From: Streptomyces sp. NBC_00683
Lineage (GTDB): Bacteria; Actinomycetota; Actinomycetes; Streptomycetales; Streptomycetaceae
DNA: 64,000 bases
Reading direction: 5' to 3'
Assembly (NCBI RefSeq): GCF_036226745.1
Contig: NZ_CP109013.1
Span: 310,001-374,000, forward strand
Shown here: positions 1-11,051 of the stretch, piece after piece
How positions within the stretch are numbered: position 1 is the stretch's first letter
Layout of the letters: the number at the start of each line of letters is the position of its first letter
Program-made: the position numbers and the translations under genes
The notes under the pieces: model-generated
Databases searched by the model: none
Told to the model about the DNA's origin: nothing
The model's input: the letters and a program-made list of their open reading frames with translations, nothing else

Positions 1-101
1 GGACCGGCCGCGGCGCCCTGCGGCAGGCCCAGGAGCAACCCGATGGCGGCGGTCGCTGCCACCATCGATCTGCGCAGGGCACCACATCCCCGGACGCTCA
101 T
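1..101 (-). CDS. N-terminus of a secreted protein (cut by the window edge)
   Basis: Only the first 33 codons lie in the window, reading leftward from an ATG at 99-101. The visible peptide begins MSVRGCGALRRSMVAATA and continues with a hydrophobic stretch ending in an AAAG-like signal peptidase site, so the product is exported. An AAGGAG ribosome site sits about 6 bases before the ATG, which makes the start credible. The mature domain is outside the window, so its function cannot be given. Confidence 0.65.
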   Translation of the reverse strand, partial: MSVRGCGALRRSMVAATAAIGLLLGLPQGAAAG

Positions 102-392
102 CCGGCACTCCTTCGATCGACGCACCCGGCAGGCGGGCAGAGTAGGGCGCACCCAGTGGATGGCCAGTACACCTCAAGGGTCAAGAGGGAAGGGGAAGTG
201 TTATTGGTGCCACCAATGGCAGGGCCCCATGAGGTCGAAGTCCGCACATCACAGCGGGACATGAGCCTGTTGACGTGGGCATGCAATGTCGGTTGAAGTG
301 GCTCCCAACACGCACCGGAACGTCGTGCCGCAGTCCTACCCGGATCGTCGGCCGACACCATTTGATTCGACGCCGACGAGGGGACACCACCG

Positions 393-1970
393 ATGTACCG
401 ACGCCCGCGATCATGGAGACACACCACCTCGCTCGTACTCAGTACCGCCGTCGCCGTCCTGTTCACCGGTACGGGCGGGCCTTCCGCCGCCGCGGCGCCC
501 GCCGCGCACGACACCGTCGGCCGGTCCTTCGCCCGGGCAGGCGCCGAGTTCGACGTCCCCCGCGATCTGCTCGTGGCGATCGGGTACGGCGAGAGCCGAC
601 TCGACTCCCACGACGGCAAGCCCAGTCACGCGAACGGGTACGGCGTGATGCACCTGGTCAGCAACCCCCGCTCGCACACCCTGGAGCGGGCCGCCGAGCT
701 GACGGGCGCGGCACCGGACGCGCTGCGGCACAGCACCGCGGCCAACATCCGTGGCGCCGCCGCCGTCCTGCGCTCGTACGCCGACCGGCTGGGACTGGAC
801 GCGGAGGACCGCGACGACGCCGGCGCCTGGTACCCGGCGGTGGCCGAGTACAGCGGCAGCGCGGACGACCGCACGGCCCGGCTCTACGCGGACTCCGTCT
901 ACGACTTCCTCACGAACGGCGTCCGTGCCACGGCGACCCCGGGCGAGACCGTCGCCGTACGCCCGCAGGCCGTACGTCCCGAGCGGGGTCGCTACGCGGA
1001 CGTGCCCGCCCTGGACGAGGGGGGCTCGGCCACCGTGGGGCCCCTGAGCACCGACTACCCGCCCGCACTGTGGGTGGCCGCGAACAGCGGGAACTACACC
1101 GTGGGCCGGTCCGCCGCGATCTCCGCCGTCGTCATCCACGTCACCCAGGGGTCGTACGCCGGGTCCATCAGCTGGTTCCAGAACCCGAGCTCGAACGTCA
1201 GCGCGCACTACGTGATCCGTTCGTCCGACGGGCAGGTCACCCAGACCGTCCGCGACAAGGACACCGCCTACCACGCGCGTTCGGGCAACGCCTACAGCGT
1301 CGGCATCGAGCACGAGGGGTACGTCGACAACCCTGCCTGGTTCACCGACGCCATGTACCGGTCGTCCGCCACCCTCACGCGTTACCTGGCCGACAAGTAC
1401 GGCATCCCCAAGGACCGGGCGCACATCGTCGGGCACTCCGAGGTCCCGAACAACGACCACACCGACCCGGGGCCGAACTGGAACTGGACCTACTACATGC
1501 AGCTCGTCGGGGGCAGCACAGGCGTGCCGGTCAACCTCGACTTCCCGGCCTACGACACGCTCCGCAGCGGGTCCACCGGCCCCCAGGTCGCGGCGGCGCA
1601 GACACTGCTCAACGCACAGGGGTTCGCCGCCGGTACCGCGGACGGCATCTTCGGCACGAAGACCGAAACCGCCGTGAAGGCCTTCCAGAGTGCGCGCGGT
1701 CTGTCGTCCGACGGGGTCATCGGCCGTCAGTCCTGGACCGCGCTGCTCTCGGCCGGGACCAAGCCCGTCCTGCAGGAGGGGTCCTCGGGCGCCGACGTCA
1801 AGCGGCTCCAGCGGTCGCTGACGGCCGCACTGGGCCGGACCGTAGGGATCGACGGCAGCTTCGGCCCCAGCACTGCGCAGGCGGTCAGGGACTTCCAGAG
1901 CAGCCGGTCGTTGACGGTGGACGGCATCGTGGGCTCGGCGACCTGGACGGCTCTGCAGGCCGGTCGGTGA
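393..1970 (+). CDS. Secreted zinc N-acetylmuramoyl-L-alanine amidase with two peptidoglycan-binding domains
   Basis: Predicted to cut the amide between muramic acid and the peptide stem in the cell wall. Residues 1-35 are a signal peptide. Residues about 41-170 resemble a lysozyme/transglycosylase-like helical region (IGYGESRLDS), possibly only a wall-binding relic. Residues about 243-370 are an Amidase_2 domain with likely zinc ligands H249, H356 and D358 (HTDPG). Two PG_binding_1 repeats follow at about 388-452 and 460-522, each with the D-G-x-F/V-G pattern. The ATG is 9 bases after GAGGGG. It is a single gene followed by a strong hairpin, convergent with the next gene. The family assignment is firm; the role (wall turnover or attack on other bacteria) is inference. 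Confidence 0.88.
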   Translation: MYRRPRSWRHTTSLVLSTAVAVLFTGTGGPSAAAAPAAHDTVGRSFARAGAEFDVPRDLLVAIGYGESRLDSHDGKPSHANGYGVMHLVSNPRSHTLERAAELTGAAPDALRHSTAANIRGAAAVLRSYADRLGLDAEDRDDAGAWYPAVAEYSGSADDRTARLYADSVYDFLTNGVRATATPGETVAVRPQAVRPERGRYADVPALDEGGSATVGPLSTDYPPALWVAANSGNYTVGRSAAISAVVIHVTQGSYAGSISWFQNPSSNVSAHYVIRSSDGQVTQTVRDKDTAYHARSGNAYSVGIEHEGYVDNPAWFTDAMYRSSATLTRYLADKYGIPKDRAHIVGHSEVPNNDHTDPGPNWNWTYYMQLVGGSTGVPVNLDFPAYDTLRSGSTGPQVAAAQTLLNAQGFAAGTADGIFGTKTETAVKAFQSARGLSSDGVIGRQSWTALLSAGTKPVLQEGSSGADVKRLQRSLTAALGRTVGIDGSFGPSTAQAVRDFQSSRSLTVDGIVGSATWTALQAGR

Positions 1971-1979
1971 GGTGAACGC

Positions 1980-2016
1980 GCGAGCCGGGGGGCCGGACGC
2001 CGGCCACCCGGCTCGC
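1980..2016. terminator. Strong hairpin between convergent genes
   Basis: Two 17-base arms (1980-1996 and 2000-2016, beginning GCGAGCCGGG and ending CCCGGCTCGC) pair with one mismatch around an ACG loop. It lies 9 bases after the amidase stop and before the end of the convergent glycosidase gene, so it probably terminates both. There is no U-run, as is usual in Streptomyces. Confidence 0.7.
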
Positions 2017-2162
2017 AGGGGTTCGATCCGGATGGGCCGGCAGCGTTGCGGCCGGACTGCAACCGTGAATGCCGACGCGCTCGGTGTGAGGGCAGGGTCC
2101 GGCCGCACCGTGGTGGCGACGGTCGGGCCCTGCCGGTCGTACGGCACACGGCTGCGCTGTGA

Positions 2163-4337
2163 TCAGCTGTAGACGCCGAACTCGTGCAGCGAGTAGCCCC
2201 AGTCCGTACCTCGTGCCTTCAGCTGGAGACGTACGTGCCGGGCGGTGGTGGGGGCGTCGATCGTGTCGATGTCCCCGTTGCCCGCCGTGGTCGTGTGGAT
2301 CGTGCGCCAGTTGGTGCCGTCGTCGGAGACCTGCACGTCATAGGACCTGGCGTAGGCGGGGTCCCAGACCAGCTGGATCTTGCGGAACGCGGTCGGCGCC
2401 CCGAGATCGACCTGGATCCACTGCGGGTCGCTCCAGTCGCTGGCCCAGCGCGTCTCCGTCTTCCCGTCCGTCGCGAGGGCGGCCGGGCACGGGCAGTCAC
2501 CGTAGGACGCCTGGGAGGAGGAGGCGGTGGTGGTCTTGTTCAACGCGACGTTGGTGCCGTCGACGGGAGGTGCGACGACCTTGACCGACTTCGTGTCGAT
2601 CCCGGCGTTGCCGCGACCGTCCTCGGCTTGGATGTACACCTTCCACACGCCGAGCTTCTCGGGCGCGGTGACGGCGAAGGTGCCGTTGCCTGTGGACCGC
2701 CACTGGGCCTCGACGAGCCGCTTGTCGCCGCTGGCGTAGTTGCCGCTGAGGAAGATCTTGTACGTCACCGGGTCGCCGTCAGGGTCCCGTACGTCCGCAC
2801 GGACGGTGAACTCCTTGCCCGCCGGGGCAGCGGATGCCGGTGTGACACCCATGTTGGTGATGACGGGCGGTGTGTTGTCGCCGCTCGTCGACCCGGCGTA
2901 CGCCTTCTTCACCGCGTAGTACGACAGGCGCTTCAGGCCGTCGGGCAACAGGTTGAACCAGACGCCGCCGAAGTCGTGCTCCAGTCCGTAGTGGAACAGC
3001 GTGGCACCGAGCGCCACTCCCTGGTGTCCGGTGACGCAGCCCCACGCCTTGGTGTAACCGTCGGCCTTCTGTACGTCGGTGGGCTCGTCGGGTACTCCGT
3101 TGGCGTCGTCAGGGACCTCCCACTCGCCGGCCGGTCCGCCCTCGGTTATGATGTAGGGCTTGGTGTAGCCGCCCTGCTCCCAGGCGCCGCGGACGCCGCA
3201 GATGTCGCCGTAGGAGTTCATCGAGTAGAGGTCGAGGTCGGGGGCGTTGCGCTTGTAGTAGGGCCAGGCGCCCGTCCACGCGTCGGTGGAGGTGACCGGG
3301 TGGTCCGCGTCGATGGAGTGGATCTTCTTGGCGACGTCGTTGACGAAGGATGTGTAGGCGTTGCGCTGGTTCTCCAGCTCGGTGCCGCTGTAGCAGTTCT
3401 GGAGGCCGAGCACCGATTCGTTGCCGACGTTCCACATCAGGACACCGGGATGGCTCTTGTAGGCCTCGACCCACTTGGCGAACTCGGTGAGCGAGTTGCT
3501 CTTGTACGCCGTGTCGGTGACGTAGTTGACGCAGCCGCCGCTGCCGGGGCCGCCGCCGGGCTGGAGCCAGAATCCGCTGACGACCCGGATGCCGTTGGCG
3601 GCAGCCTCGTCGAGCAGGGGCTTGGTCGTGCCGTCGGTGCCCCAGGTCCGGATGGTGTTCACGCCCATGGACTTCAGGTCGGGCATGTAGCGGGCCGCGT
3701 CGGCGACGGACGGCCCCCAGGTGAGCCCCTTGACCTGGTAGGGCTTGCCGCCGACGGTGAGCTGCCAGTTGCCCTGCGAGCCGGTCACGGCGACCGCGCC
3801 CCCGCCGGCGGGCGGCGGGCCGTCGCCGTTGCCGTAGACCTGGAACTCCCACAGCGAGTAGCCGTAACCACCGGTTCGAGCGGTGCCGAGCATCCGGACG
3901 TACCGGCCGGAGCCGGAGACGGCTACGTCGTCGGTGCCGCCGTCACTTCCGGTGACCGTCTTCAGGGCGCGCCAGTCGGTGCCGTTGTCGGAGACCTGGA
4001 GCTCGTAGTTCTTGGCGTGCGCCGCTTCCCAGGTGAGTACGACTCGGCTCAGGTCCTGCTTGCTGCCGAGGTCGACCTGGATCCACTGGGGGTCGCTCCA
4101 TTGGCTGGCCCAGCGGGTCCCGGTGAGGTTGCCGTCCACCGCTGCTGACGCCCCGTACGCCTCGCCCTCCTGGGACGAGGCCGTGGCGGGTCTGCCCTGG
4201 GACAGCAAGGTCTCGGCGGCCTGGGCGGGAGGGGCGGCGGTGAGGGTGAGCGACGACGCGAGCAGCGCGCCGAGGGCTATGAGGGGCACGCCGGCGCGGC
4301 GGCGTACCGGCGTCGGGTGTGAGAAGAGTTGTGACAC
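2163..4337 (-). CDS. Secreted glycoside hydrolase (clan GH-A-like) with two discoidin domains
   Basis: An extracellular polysaccharide-degrading enzyme of unknown substrate, 724 residues. After a signal peptide (about 1-41) come an F5/8 type C (discoidin) domain (about 42-170), a TIM-barrel region (about 190-480), an Ig-like module (about 490-590) and a second F5/8 domain to the end. The barrel carries WNVGNES with E307 as likely acid/base and IITEGG with E399 as likely nucleophile, the GH2/GH5 arrangement. The GTG start at 4335-4337 is chosen because AGGAG lies 5 bases upstream and a good signal peptide follows; upstream in-frame codons are less credible. Discoidin domains usually bind glycans. 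The next gene upstream shares a similar N-terminal discoidin domain, so both may act on related material. The exact GH family is not certain. Confidence 0.75.
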   Translation of the reverse strand: MSQLFSHPTPVRRRAGVPLIALGALLASSLTLTAAPPAQAAETLLSQGRPATASSQEGEAYGASAAVDGNLTGTRWASQWSDPQWIQVDLGSKQDLSRVVLTWEAAHAKNYELQVSDNGTDWRALKTVTGSDGGTDDVAVSGSGRYVRMLGTARTGGYGYSLWEFQVYGNGDGPPPAGGGAVAVTGSQGNWQLTVGGKPYQVKGLTWGPSVADAARYMPDLKSMGVNTIRTWGTDGTTKPLLDEAAANGIRVVSGFWLQPGGGPGSGGCVNYVTDTAYKSNSLTEFAKWVEAYKSHPGVLMWNVGNESVLGLQNCYSGTELENQRNAYTSFVNDVAKKIHSIDADHPVTSTDAWTGAWPYYKRNAPDLDLYSMNSYGDICGVRGAWEQGGYTKPYIITEGGPAGEWEVPDDANGVPDEPTDVQKADGYTKAWGCVTGHQGVALGATLFHYGLEHDFGGVWFNLLPDGLKRLSYYAVKKAYAGSTSGDNTPPVITNMGVTPASAAPAGKEFTVRADVRDPDGDPVTYKIFLSGNYASGDKRLVEAQWRSTGNGTFAVTAPEKLGVWKVYIQAEDGRGNAGIDTKSVKVVAPPVDGTNVALNKTTTASSSQASYGDCPCPAALATDGKTETRWASDWSDPQWIQVDLGAPTAFRKIQLVWDPAYARSYDVQVSDDGTNWRTIHTTTAGNGDIDTIDAPTTARHVRLQLKARGTDWGYSLHEFGVYS

Positions 4338-4524
4338 ATCGACTCCTGACAGGTCGGGGGTTCCGGGTGGCGGGAGGTGCGTGACGAGGATCCCCGCGCC
4401 ACCCGGTGTGCGGGGAGGTCTGCCCGTCCGTTCCGCGGGGCGGGACATCTGGCTTCTCGCGCGTGTCCGTGCGCCCCTCCGGACCGGGTGGCGGGAACGG
4501 ACCCCGGCCCGGAGGGCGTTGCGT

Positions 4525-4556
4525 CCGGTCCGCTCCGGTGGGCCGGAGCGGACCGG
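4525..4556. terminator. Perfect hairpin after the beta-helix gene
   Basis: Arms CCGGTCCGCTCCGG (4525-4538) and its exact complement (4543-4556) flank a TGGG loop. It lies 7 bases beyond the stop of the gene at 4564-6753 and upstream of the next leftward gene, so it should stop transcription between them. Confidence 0.7.
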
Positions 4557-4563
4557 TGGGTCA

Positions 4564-6753
<2,190 letters not shown>

Positions 6754-6783
6754 CAGGGTGCTCCTTGAAGAAACGAACCGGCG

Positions 6784-6829
6784 GGAGAGCGCTCTCCGGA
6801 ACCTTGCCGCGCCCTACCTGCGCGGTCAA
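6784..6829 (-). promoter_or_regulatory. Putative promoter overlapped by a LacI-type operator
   Basis: Reading leftward, TTGACC (6829-6824), a 17-base gap and CAAGGT (6806-6801) form a plausible though weak -35/-10 pair. Three bases later stands the perfect palindrome GGAGAGCGCTCTCC (6797-6784), where transcription should start. This resembles operators of LacI-family sugar repressors such as CebR (core GAGCGCTC). The same GAGAGCGCTCTC core is at 54220-54231 before a GH76 gene. Confidence 0.6.
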
Positions 6830-7046
6830 GAACCCTGACACGACTTTTCTTTTACCTTTTATTAAGACGGGATCTTTGTCCGCCCGCGCGACCGGCCGCC
6901 GCCTCCGGCCACACCGCGGGTCCGGCGCTCCACGGTGGCCGGACAGCCCGAATCCCGTGCGCAACGATCCGCCGCGATCACTGTGCGGCTGACACCCGCG
7001 AGCAGGGTTCGGCGGTCCGCCGGCTCGCGGGCGACCGCCTTCGCTG

Positions 7047-7712
7047 TCAGCCCGTTCCGCAGCGCTCGCGGAGGAGCTCGACTCCGTCGCCCTCCAGGTC
7101 GTCGACGTACGCCTCGCGCCCGGTCATGGCCATCGTCAGAGCCAAGGTGCTACCGGACACGAGCGCCCCGGATCCGGTCTTGAAGGGACCGTCATTCGCG
7201 ACGAGTCGCAAGCCGCCGATGCGCCCCTTGGCAACGACCACGAGATCCGATCCCTGGTAGTACTCAGCCACCCGCGTGACCGTCTGAATCGGGTAGTCGC
7301 GGCGAACGCCCAGCGGACGCCGGATGTCTTCCGCGTGCACGATCGTCTCGCCGAGCATGGCCACTACGGGAAGGGGAGGCTTGCTTCTGCTGGGGACAAC
7401 ACGCCGGAACCGGTCAAGTGTCTCGGCCGGACTCGCACCGAGCTGTTCGGCCAGCCGCATCGCCACCTGCTTGTCGAAGTCGAATCGGCAGCGGATCACA
7501 CCCGCCAGCCAGCGCACCGAATTGAGACTCGCCGCCGCAGTGAGGTGAGCCAGCACCTCACGCACCGACAGTCCGCTGCACAGTGACGGCATCGCCCACT
7601 GATCGTCGGACAGATCCTCAAGATCAACCAGCAACGCGGCGCGCTCGGCGCGGATGAGTGGCCAGACCTCAGCACCCGGGCCGCGATCTGCTGCCGGATT
7701 CGAACCAGTCAT
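7047..7712 (-). CDS. Maleylpyruvate isomerase-type mycothiol-dependent enzyme (DinB-like fold)
   Basis: A 221-residue soluble protein of the actinobacterial TIGR03083-like family, four-helix DinB-like metalloenzymes thought to use mycothiol. Visible family features are a helical N-terminus with HLTAAA and the motif ETIVHAEDIRRPLG in the middle, supplying likely metal-binding histidines. The ATG at 7710-7712 follows AGGAGG by 9 bases, and the longer upstream frame lacks family similarity. Its substrate is unknown. It lies 159 bases after a TetR gene read in the same direction; a common role is not shown. Confidence 0.7.
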   Translation of the reverse strand: MTGSNPAADRGPGAEVWPLIRAERAALLVDLEDLSDDQWAMPSLCSGLSVREVLAHLTAAASLNSVRWLAGVIRCRFDFDKQVAMRLAEQLGASPAETLDRFRRVVPSRSKPPLPVVAMLGETIVHAEDIRRPLGVRRDYPIQTVTRVAEYYQGSDLVVVAKGRIGGLRLVANDGPFKTGSGALVSGSTLALTMAMTGREAYVDDLEGDGVELLRERCGTG

Positions 7713-7871
7713 ACGGACGAGCCTCCTGTTGCGAGTTGCGCCCTGCCCTGCCTGCCCTGCACCGAAGCACGTGGGTGTCCGGCAGAGCATTCGATGAACA
7801 GACTCTCGCCCTCGAACAGAGTCATCACCAAGTGACACTCCTTCCTGCTCACCAACCGCAAACGACGGCGA

Positions 7872-8510
7872 TCAGGCCTGGTGACGGGCTGCCCGGTCCT
7901 TGATCCCGCCGAGGACGGTATCGAGCATCCGGTCGAACTCCGCCAGGGATCCGAAGTCGGCCATGAGGGGGGTGAGAGCGGCCATGGCCGGGTACGTGGC
8001 GGCCTCGAACGCGGGCACGGCGCCGGGCTCGTCGCTGGTGCGCGCCAGCAGGTGCCCGTTGAGGAAGCTGAACAGCACCATGGGCGCGTCCGCGACCACC
8101 TGGTCGGGCAGGTCGGCCTCACGCATCACGGTGACCAGTTCCTCCAGGGCGGAGATGGCGACCGGTGAGGTCTGGGCGCGCGCCACCAGCAGTGGGAACA
8201 CCCGGGGGTGCCGGTAGGCCATGTCGCGGTAGCCGTGCGCCGTCCGGAGGGCGATCTCCTCCCACCCGTGGGACGCTTCATCGTCCGCGGCAACCGCCAC
8301 CTCGGCGAGGACCGCCTCGGACATCGCGTCCAGCAGCGCCGCCTTGCCCTTGATGTGGTGGTGGACCGACATCGGGTCGACCCCGAGCTCCTGCGCGAGC
8401 CGCCGTACCCCGAAGCGCTCCAGGCCGTCACGGTCGACCAGTGCGATGGCGGCGGCGGCGATGCGCTCCCGGTCGAGCCCCGCCGAGGTACCTCGGGTCC
8501 GTCTGGCCAC
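7872..8510 (-). CDS. TetR/AcrR family regulator
   Basis: A 212-residue repressor: N-terminal helix-turn-helix (about residues 10-60, DRERIAAAAIALVDRDG then FGVRRLAQELGVDPMSVHHH) and a C-terminal ligand-binding helical domain of the TetR_C type. The GTG at 8508-8510 is preferred because GGAG lies 5 bases upstream; a TTG seven codons earlier would leave no ribosome site. It is divergent from the esterase operon at 8621, and the inverted repeats at 8534-8578 between them are its probable operators, so it likely represses itself and the esterase genes. Confidence 0.85.
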   Translation of the reverse strand: MARRTRGTSAGLDRERIAAAAIALVDRDGLERFGVRRLAQELGVDPMSVHHHIKGKAALLDAMSEAVLAEVAVAADDEASHGWEEIALRTAHGYRDMAYRHPRVFPLLVARAQTSPVAISALEELVTVMREADLPDQVVADAPMVLFSFLNGHLLARTSDEPGAVPAFEAATYPAMAALTPLMADFGSLAEFDRMLDTVLGGIKDRAARHQA

Positions 8511-8533
8511 GTCCACTCCTTTGCTTGCCAAAT

Positions 8534-8578
8534 CTACACCGTAGAAATTATCGTACGGAGCGCAAACCTACGGTGTAG
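8534..8578. promoter_or_regulatory. Paired inverted-repeat operator for the TetR regulator
   Basis: CTACACCGTAG (8534-8544) and its exact reverse complement CTACGGTGTAG (8568-8578) lie in the divergent intergenic space. Each arm is itself an imperfect palindrome, typical of TetR dimers binding two sites. The position covers the likely promoters of both the TetR gene and the esterase operon. Confidence 0.65.
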
Positions 8579-8620
8579 GTTTCAAAATCACCGGTCCACA
8601 GGCACGACCAAGGAGGAGAC

Positions 8621-9583
8621 ATGAGTGAGGTCACTGCCATTGAGCGGCCGCCGGAGCCGGACTGGGCGGCGATGACGGCTGAGCAACTGGTCGCCTACCG
8701 CGACGCGGAGAACCGCTGGCGCGCGTCCGGTGCGGCGCGGGCGATCCTCGGGGATCCGGATCCCGGCACCGCGATCCGTTGGCAGACGGTGGCGCTGCCC
8801 GGCCGCGAGCTCCCGGTCCGCGTGTACCGGCCCGCCCCCGCGCGTGACGGCGAGGACACCGACCGGGCTGAGCTGCCACTCGTGCTGCACGTGCACGGAG
8901 GCAGTTTCGTGGGCACGGCGGTGCAGTGCGATTGGGCCAACAGCCATCTCGCCGCTCAACTGCCCGCACTCGTCGTCTCGGTGGAGCACCGCCTCCTCGA
9001 CCAGGGAACGCCGCTGTCGGATGCCGTCGACGACGGCTGGGACGTACTCCAGCATGTGGTGCAGCACGCCTCGCAGTGGGGCATCGACCCGACGCGCACG
9101 GCCGTGTTCGGCGAGAGTTGCGGCGCGTTGATCAGTGCCCTGGTGGCGATCCGGGCCAGAGAGACCGCCCTGATGCTCAGGGCGCAGGTACTGGTCAACC
9201 CTGCCGTCGATGTGACCGAGGCGATGTTCGACTACGCCTCGATCGCCGAGTACGGGTACAGCCCTACCCGTGCCCTGCCTCAACTGCGCTTCTTCCAGAG
9301 GCTCTCCGTTCCACCGGGAACCGACGCCCGTGCGCTCTCGCCGTTGTACGCCGACAATCTGAGCGGGCTGGCCCCGGCTCTCGTGGTGGTGCCGACCCAG
9401 GACGCGGTGGCCGATCACGGCCGCAGCTACGCCGAACGACTGCGGGCAGCCGGGACACCGGCACGTCTCACCGAGTACCCCGGAGCGCGGCACGCGTTCC
9501 TCACCTTGCCGGGCGTGGAACACCAGGCCGAGGCAGCGCGGGCGGAGGTTCTCGGGTTCCTCCGAGCCTCGCTCACCGCGTGA
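8621..9583 (+). CDS. Alpha/beta hydrolase (hormone-sensitive-lipase-like esterase)
   Basis: 320 residues, cytoplasmic. The HGGSF oxyanion motif (92-96), GESCG nucleophile elbow with S166, and downstream PTQDAVADHG and GARHAF supply the expected acid and histidine of the catalytic triad. This combination marks the HSL/family IV esterases, which hydrolyse small carboxyl esters. The ATG follows AAGGAGGA closely. First gene of a likely operon with the membrane protein at 9607 and possibly the reductase at 10187, divergent from the TetR gene whose operators lie just upstream, so it is probably induced by the TetR ligand. Confidence 0.85.
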   Translation: MSEVTAIERPPEPDWAAMTAEQLVAYRDAENRWRASGAARAILGDPDPGTAIRWQTVALPGRELPVRVYRPAPARDGEDTDRAELPLVLHVHGGSFVGTAVQCDWANSHLAAQLPALVVSVEHRLLDQGTPLSDAVDDGWDVLQHVVQHASQWGIDPTRTAVFGESCGALISALVAIRARETALMLRAQVLVNPAVDVTEAMFDYASIAEYGYSPTRALPQLRFFQRLSVPPGTDARALSPLYADNLSGLAPALVVVPTQDAVADHGRSYAERLRAAGTPARLTEYPGARHAFLTLPGVEHQAEAARAEVLGFLRASLTA

Positions 9584-9606
9584 CCGGAAGGGAGAATTGC
9601 ACTCCG

Positions 9607-10065
9607 ATGACGAAGACTCGCCACGAACGACGGGCAATCGGCGCGATGCACACGGGACTTGGGCTCACCGTCGCCGCGACGGCCCTCCCGCACATAGACC
9701 GTGCCACTACCCATCTGCTGGCCGACCACATCCGGGCCGGCTATCCCGCCTACACCCAGACGCTGGTCGACTCGGCCGTCACCACCTATCTGGTCCTGCT
9801 GACCGTCATCGGAGCCCTCGGTGTCATCGCCTGGCTCTGGACGGCCTGGGCCGTCAAGGCGGGCACGCGCTGGGCCCGCTCAGCCGCAACCGTGATGTTC
9901 GTGCTCTGCGCAGGCGTCGGGCTGACCGGGCTGCTCACCATGGACACCTCCGGCGAGACCGGCCTGCCGCCGTCACTGGGGTGGGCCGGGATGGCTCCCT
10001 GCCTCGCAGCGCTCCTCGCGGTCACGTTCCTTCGGAGGCGACCGGGGGTGTCGGGGCGGGGCTGA
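9607..10065 (+). CDS. Small four-helix integral membrane protein
   Basis: 152 residues with about four hydrophobic segments (around 17-35, 58-82, 90-112 and 122-143). No enzymatic motif is visible and I do not recognise the family. It starts 23 bases after the esterase stop, behind a GGAAGGGAG-like ribosome site, so it is probably co-transcribed with that gene and under the same TetR control. Confidence 0.7.
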   Translation: MTKTRHERRAIGAMHTGLGLTVAATALPHIDRATTHLLADHIRAGYPAYTQTLVDSAVTTYLVLLTVIGALGVIAWLWTAWAVKAGTRWARSAATVMFVLCAGVGLTGLLTMDTSGETGLPPSLGWAGMAPCLAALLAVTFLRRRPGVSGRG

Positions 10066-10186
10066 GAACACCGCAGTGCCCTCGACGCGGACTCCGGACA
10101 AGGCCCGACGTCATCACGGACCCGGGCCCGATGTCGTGGGCCCGGGCCAATGGTTCACGACCAGCACGCACCATGGAGGGAGAACA

Positions 10187-10954
10187 GTGAAGCGCATCGG
10201 CATCATCGGAGTGGGCGAGATCGGCCGGGCCCTCGTGACGGGCCTCTGCGACGGGGGCGACAAGGAGCCAGAGGTGTTCCTCTCCCCCCGGGGAACCCGG
10301 ACGGCAGCGGAGCTGTCCGCGCGCTACGGGAACGTACAGGTCTGCGCCGACAACCAGGAGGTGGTGGACCGCTCCGAGCTGGTGATCATCGCCGTACGCC
10401 GCCAGGACCTGCACGAGGCACTCGCCGACCTGAGGGTGGACGGCGACAAGCTGGTGGTCAACGCGATGGCCGGCGTCGGCAGCGACCACTTGCGCCGGCT
10501 ACTCGCCACCGACGCCCCGCTGGTACGGGCCATCCCCCTGCCCGCCGTTCGCGAACGCCGCTCCGTCACGGTGACATGTCCCTCGCACCCCGCGGTGAAC
10601 TCCCTCTTCGAGCACCTGGGCGGGGTGCTGCCCGTCGCGGACGAGGCGGCCTTCAACGTCTTTTCCGCGCTGACAGGGACGCTGTCCACCCATTACTCGT
10701 ACCTCGCCACGCTCACGTCGTGGGCTGTCGGCCAGGGCATCGCCTCCGACGACGCCGACCGCTACATCCGCGGACTCTTCCAGGGCGTGGGCCGCTCCCT
10801 GACCGACGAGACCCGCTCCCTGCACCAACTCGCCGCCGATTACGAGACCCCGAACGGAAACAACGAACGCATCCGCACCACGTGGTTCGGCCCGGCCAAC
10901 TCCGAAGCCCTTCACGGGGCTCTCGATGGCCTCGTCGCCGATCTGGACTCCTGA
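10187..10954 (+). CDS. NAD(P)-binding reductase of the pyrroline-5-carboxylate reductase type
   Basis: 255 residues. The N-terminus IGIIGVGEIGRALVTGL is a Rossmann dinucleotide-binding loop, followed by strands ending VIIAVRRQDL and VVNAMAGV, as in ProC-like enzymes. The C-terminal helical half (ALTGTLSTHYSYLATL) is more divergent than in true ProC, so proline synthesis should not be assumed. The GTG at 10187-10189 lies just after a GGAGGGAG ribosome site. It is in line with the esterase operon with a 121-base gap. Confidence 0.7.
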   Translation: MKRIGIIGVGEIGRALVTGLCDGGDKEPEVFLSPRGTRTAAELSARYGNVQVCADNQEVVDRSELVIIAVRRQDLHEALADLRVDGDKLVVNAMAGVGSDHLRRLLATDAPLVRAIPLPAVRERRSVTVTCPSHPAVNSLFEHLGGVLPVADEAAFNVFSALTGTLSTHYSYLATLTSWAVGQGIASDDADRYIRGLFQGVGRSLTDETRSLHQLAADYETPNGNNERIRTTWFGPANSEALHGALDGLVADLDS

Positions 10955-11051
10955 GAGGGCCGGATTCCGGGCTGGTTCACCCGCGCTGCTGCACCGCGCC
11001 CGCCGCACGACGCCGGCCGCTGGAGGACCGGTTTGCGCTCCCGCGTCCTGC

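Noticed and set aside
112..120. TTCGATCGA near the left edge resembling the 28-bp operator core
   Set aside because: Only one half of the operator is present and it lies within the ribosome-site region; chance match is likely.
2022..2042. GGGGTTCGATCCGG resembles a tRNA T-arm
   Set aside because: The flanking bases do not form a 5-bp T stem, and no acceptor or anticodon arm lies at the right distance.
7738..7762. Short repeats of GCCCTGC
   Set aside because: Few, imperfect units in a GC-rich spacer; no array or secondary structure of note.
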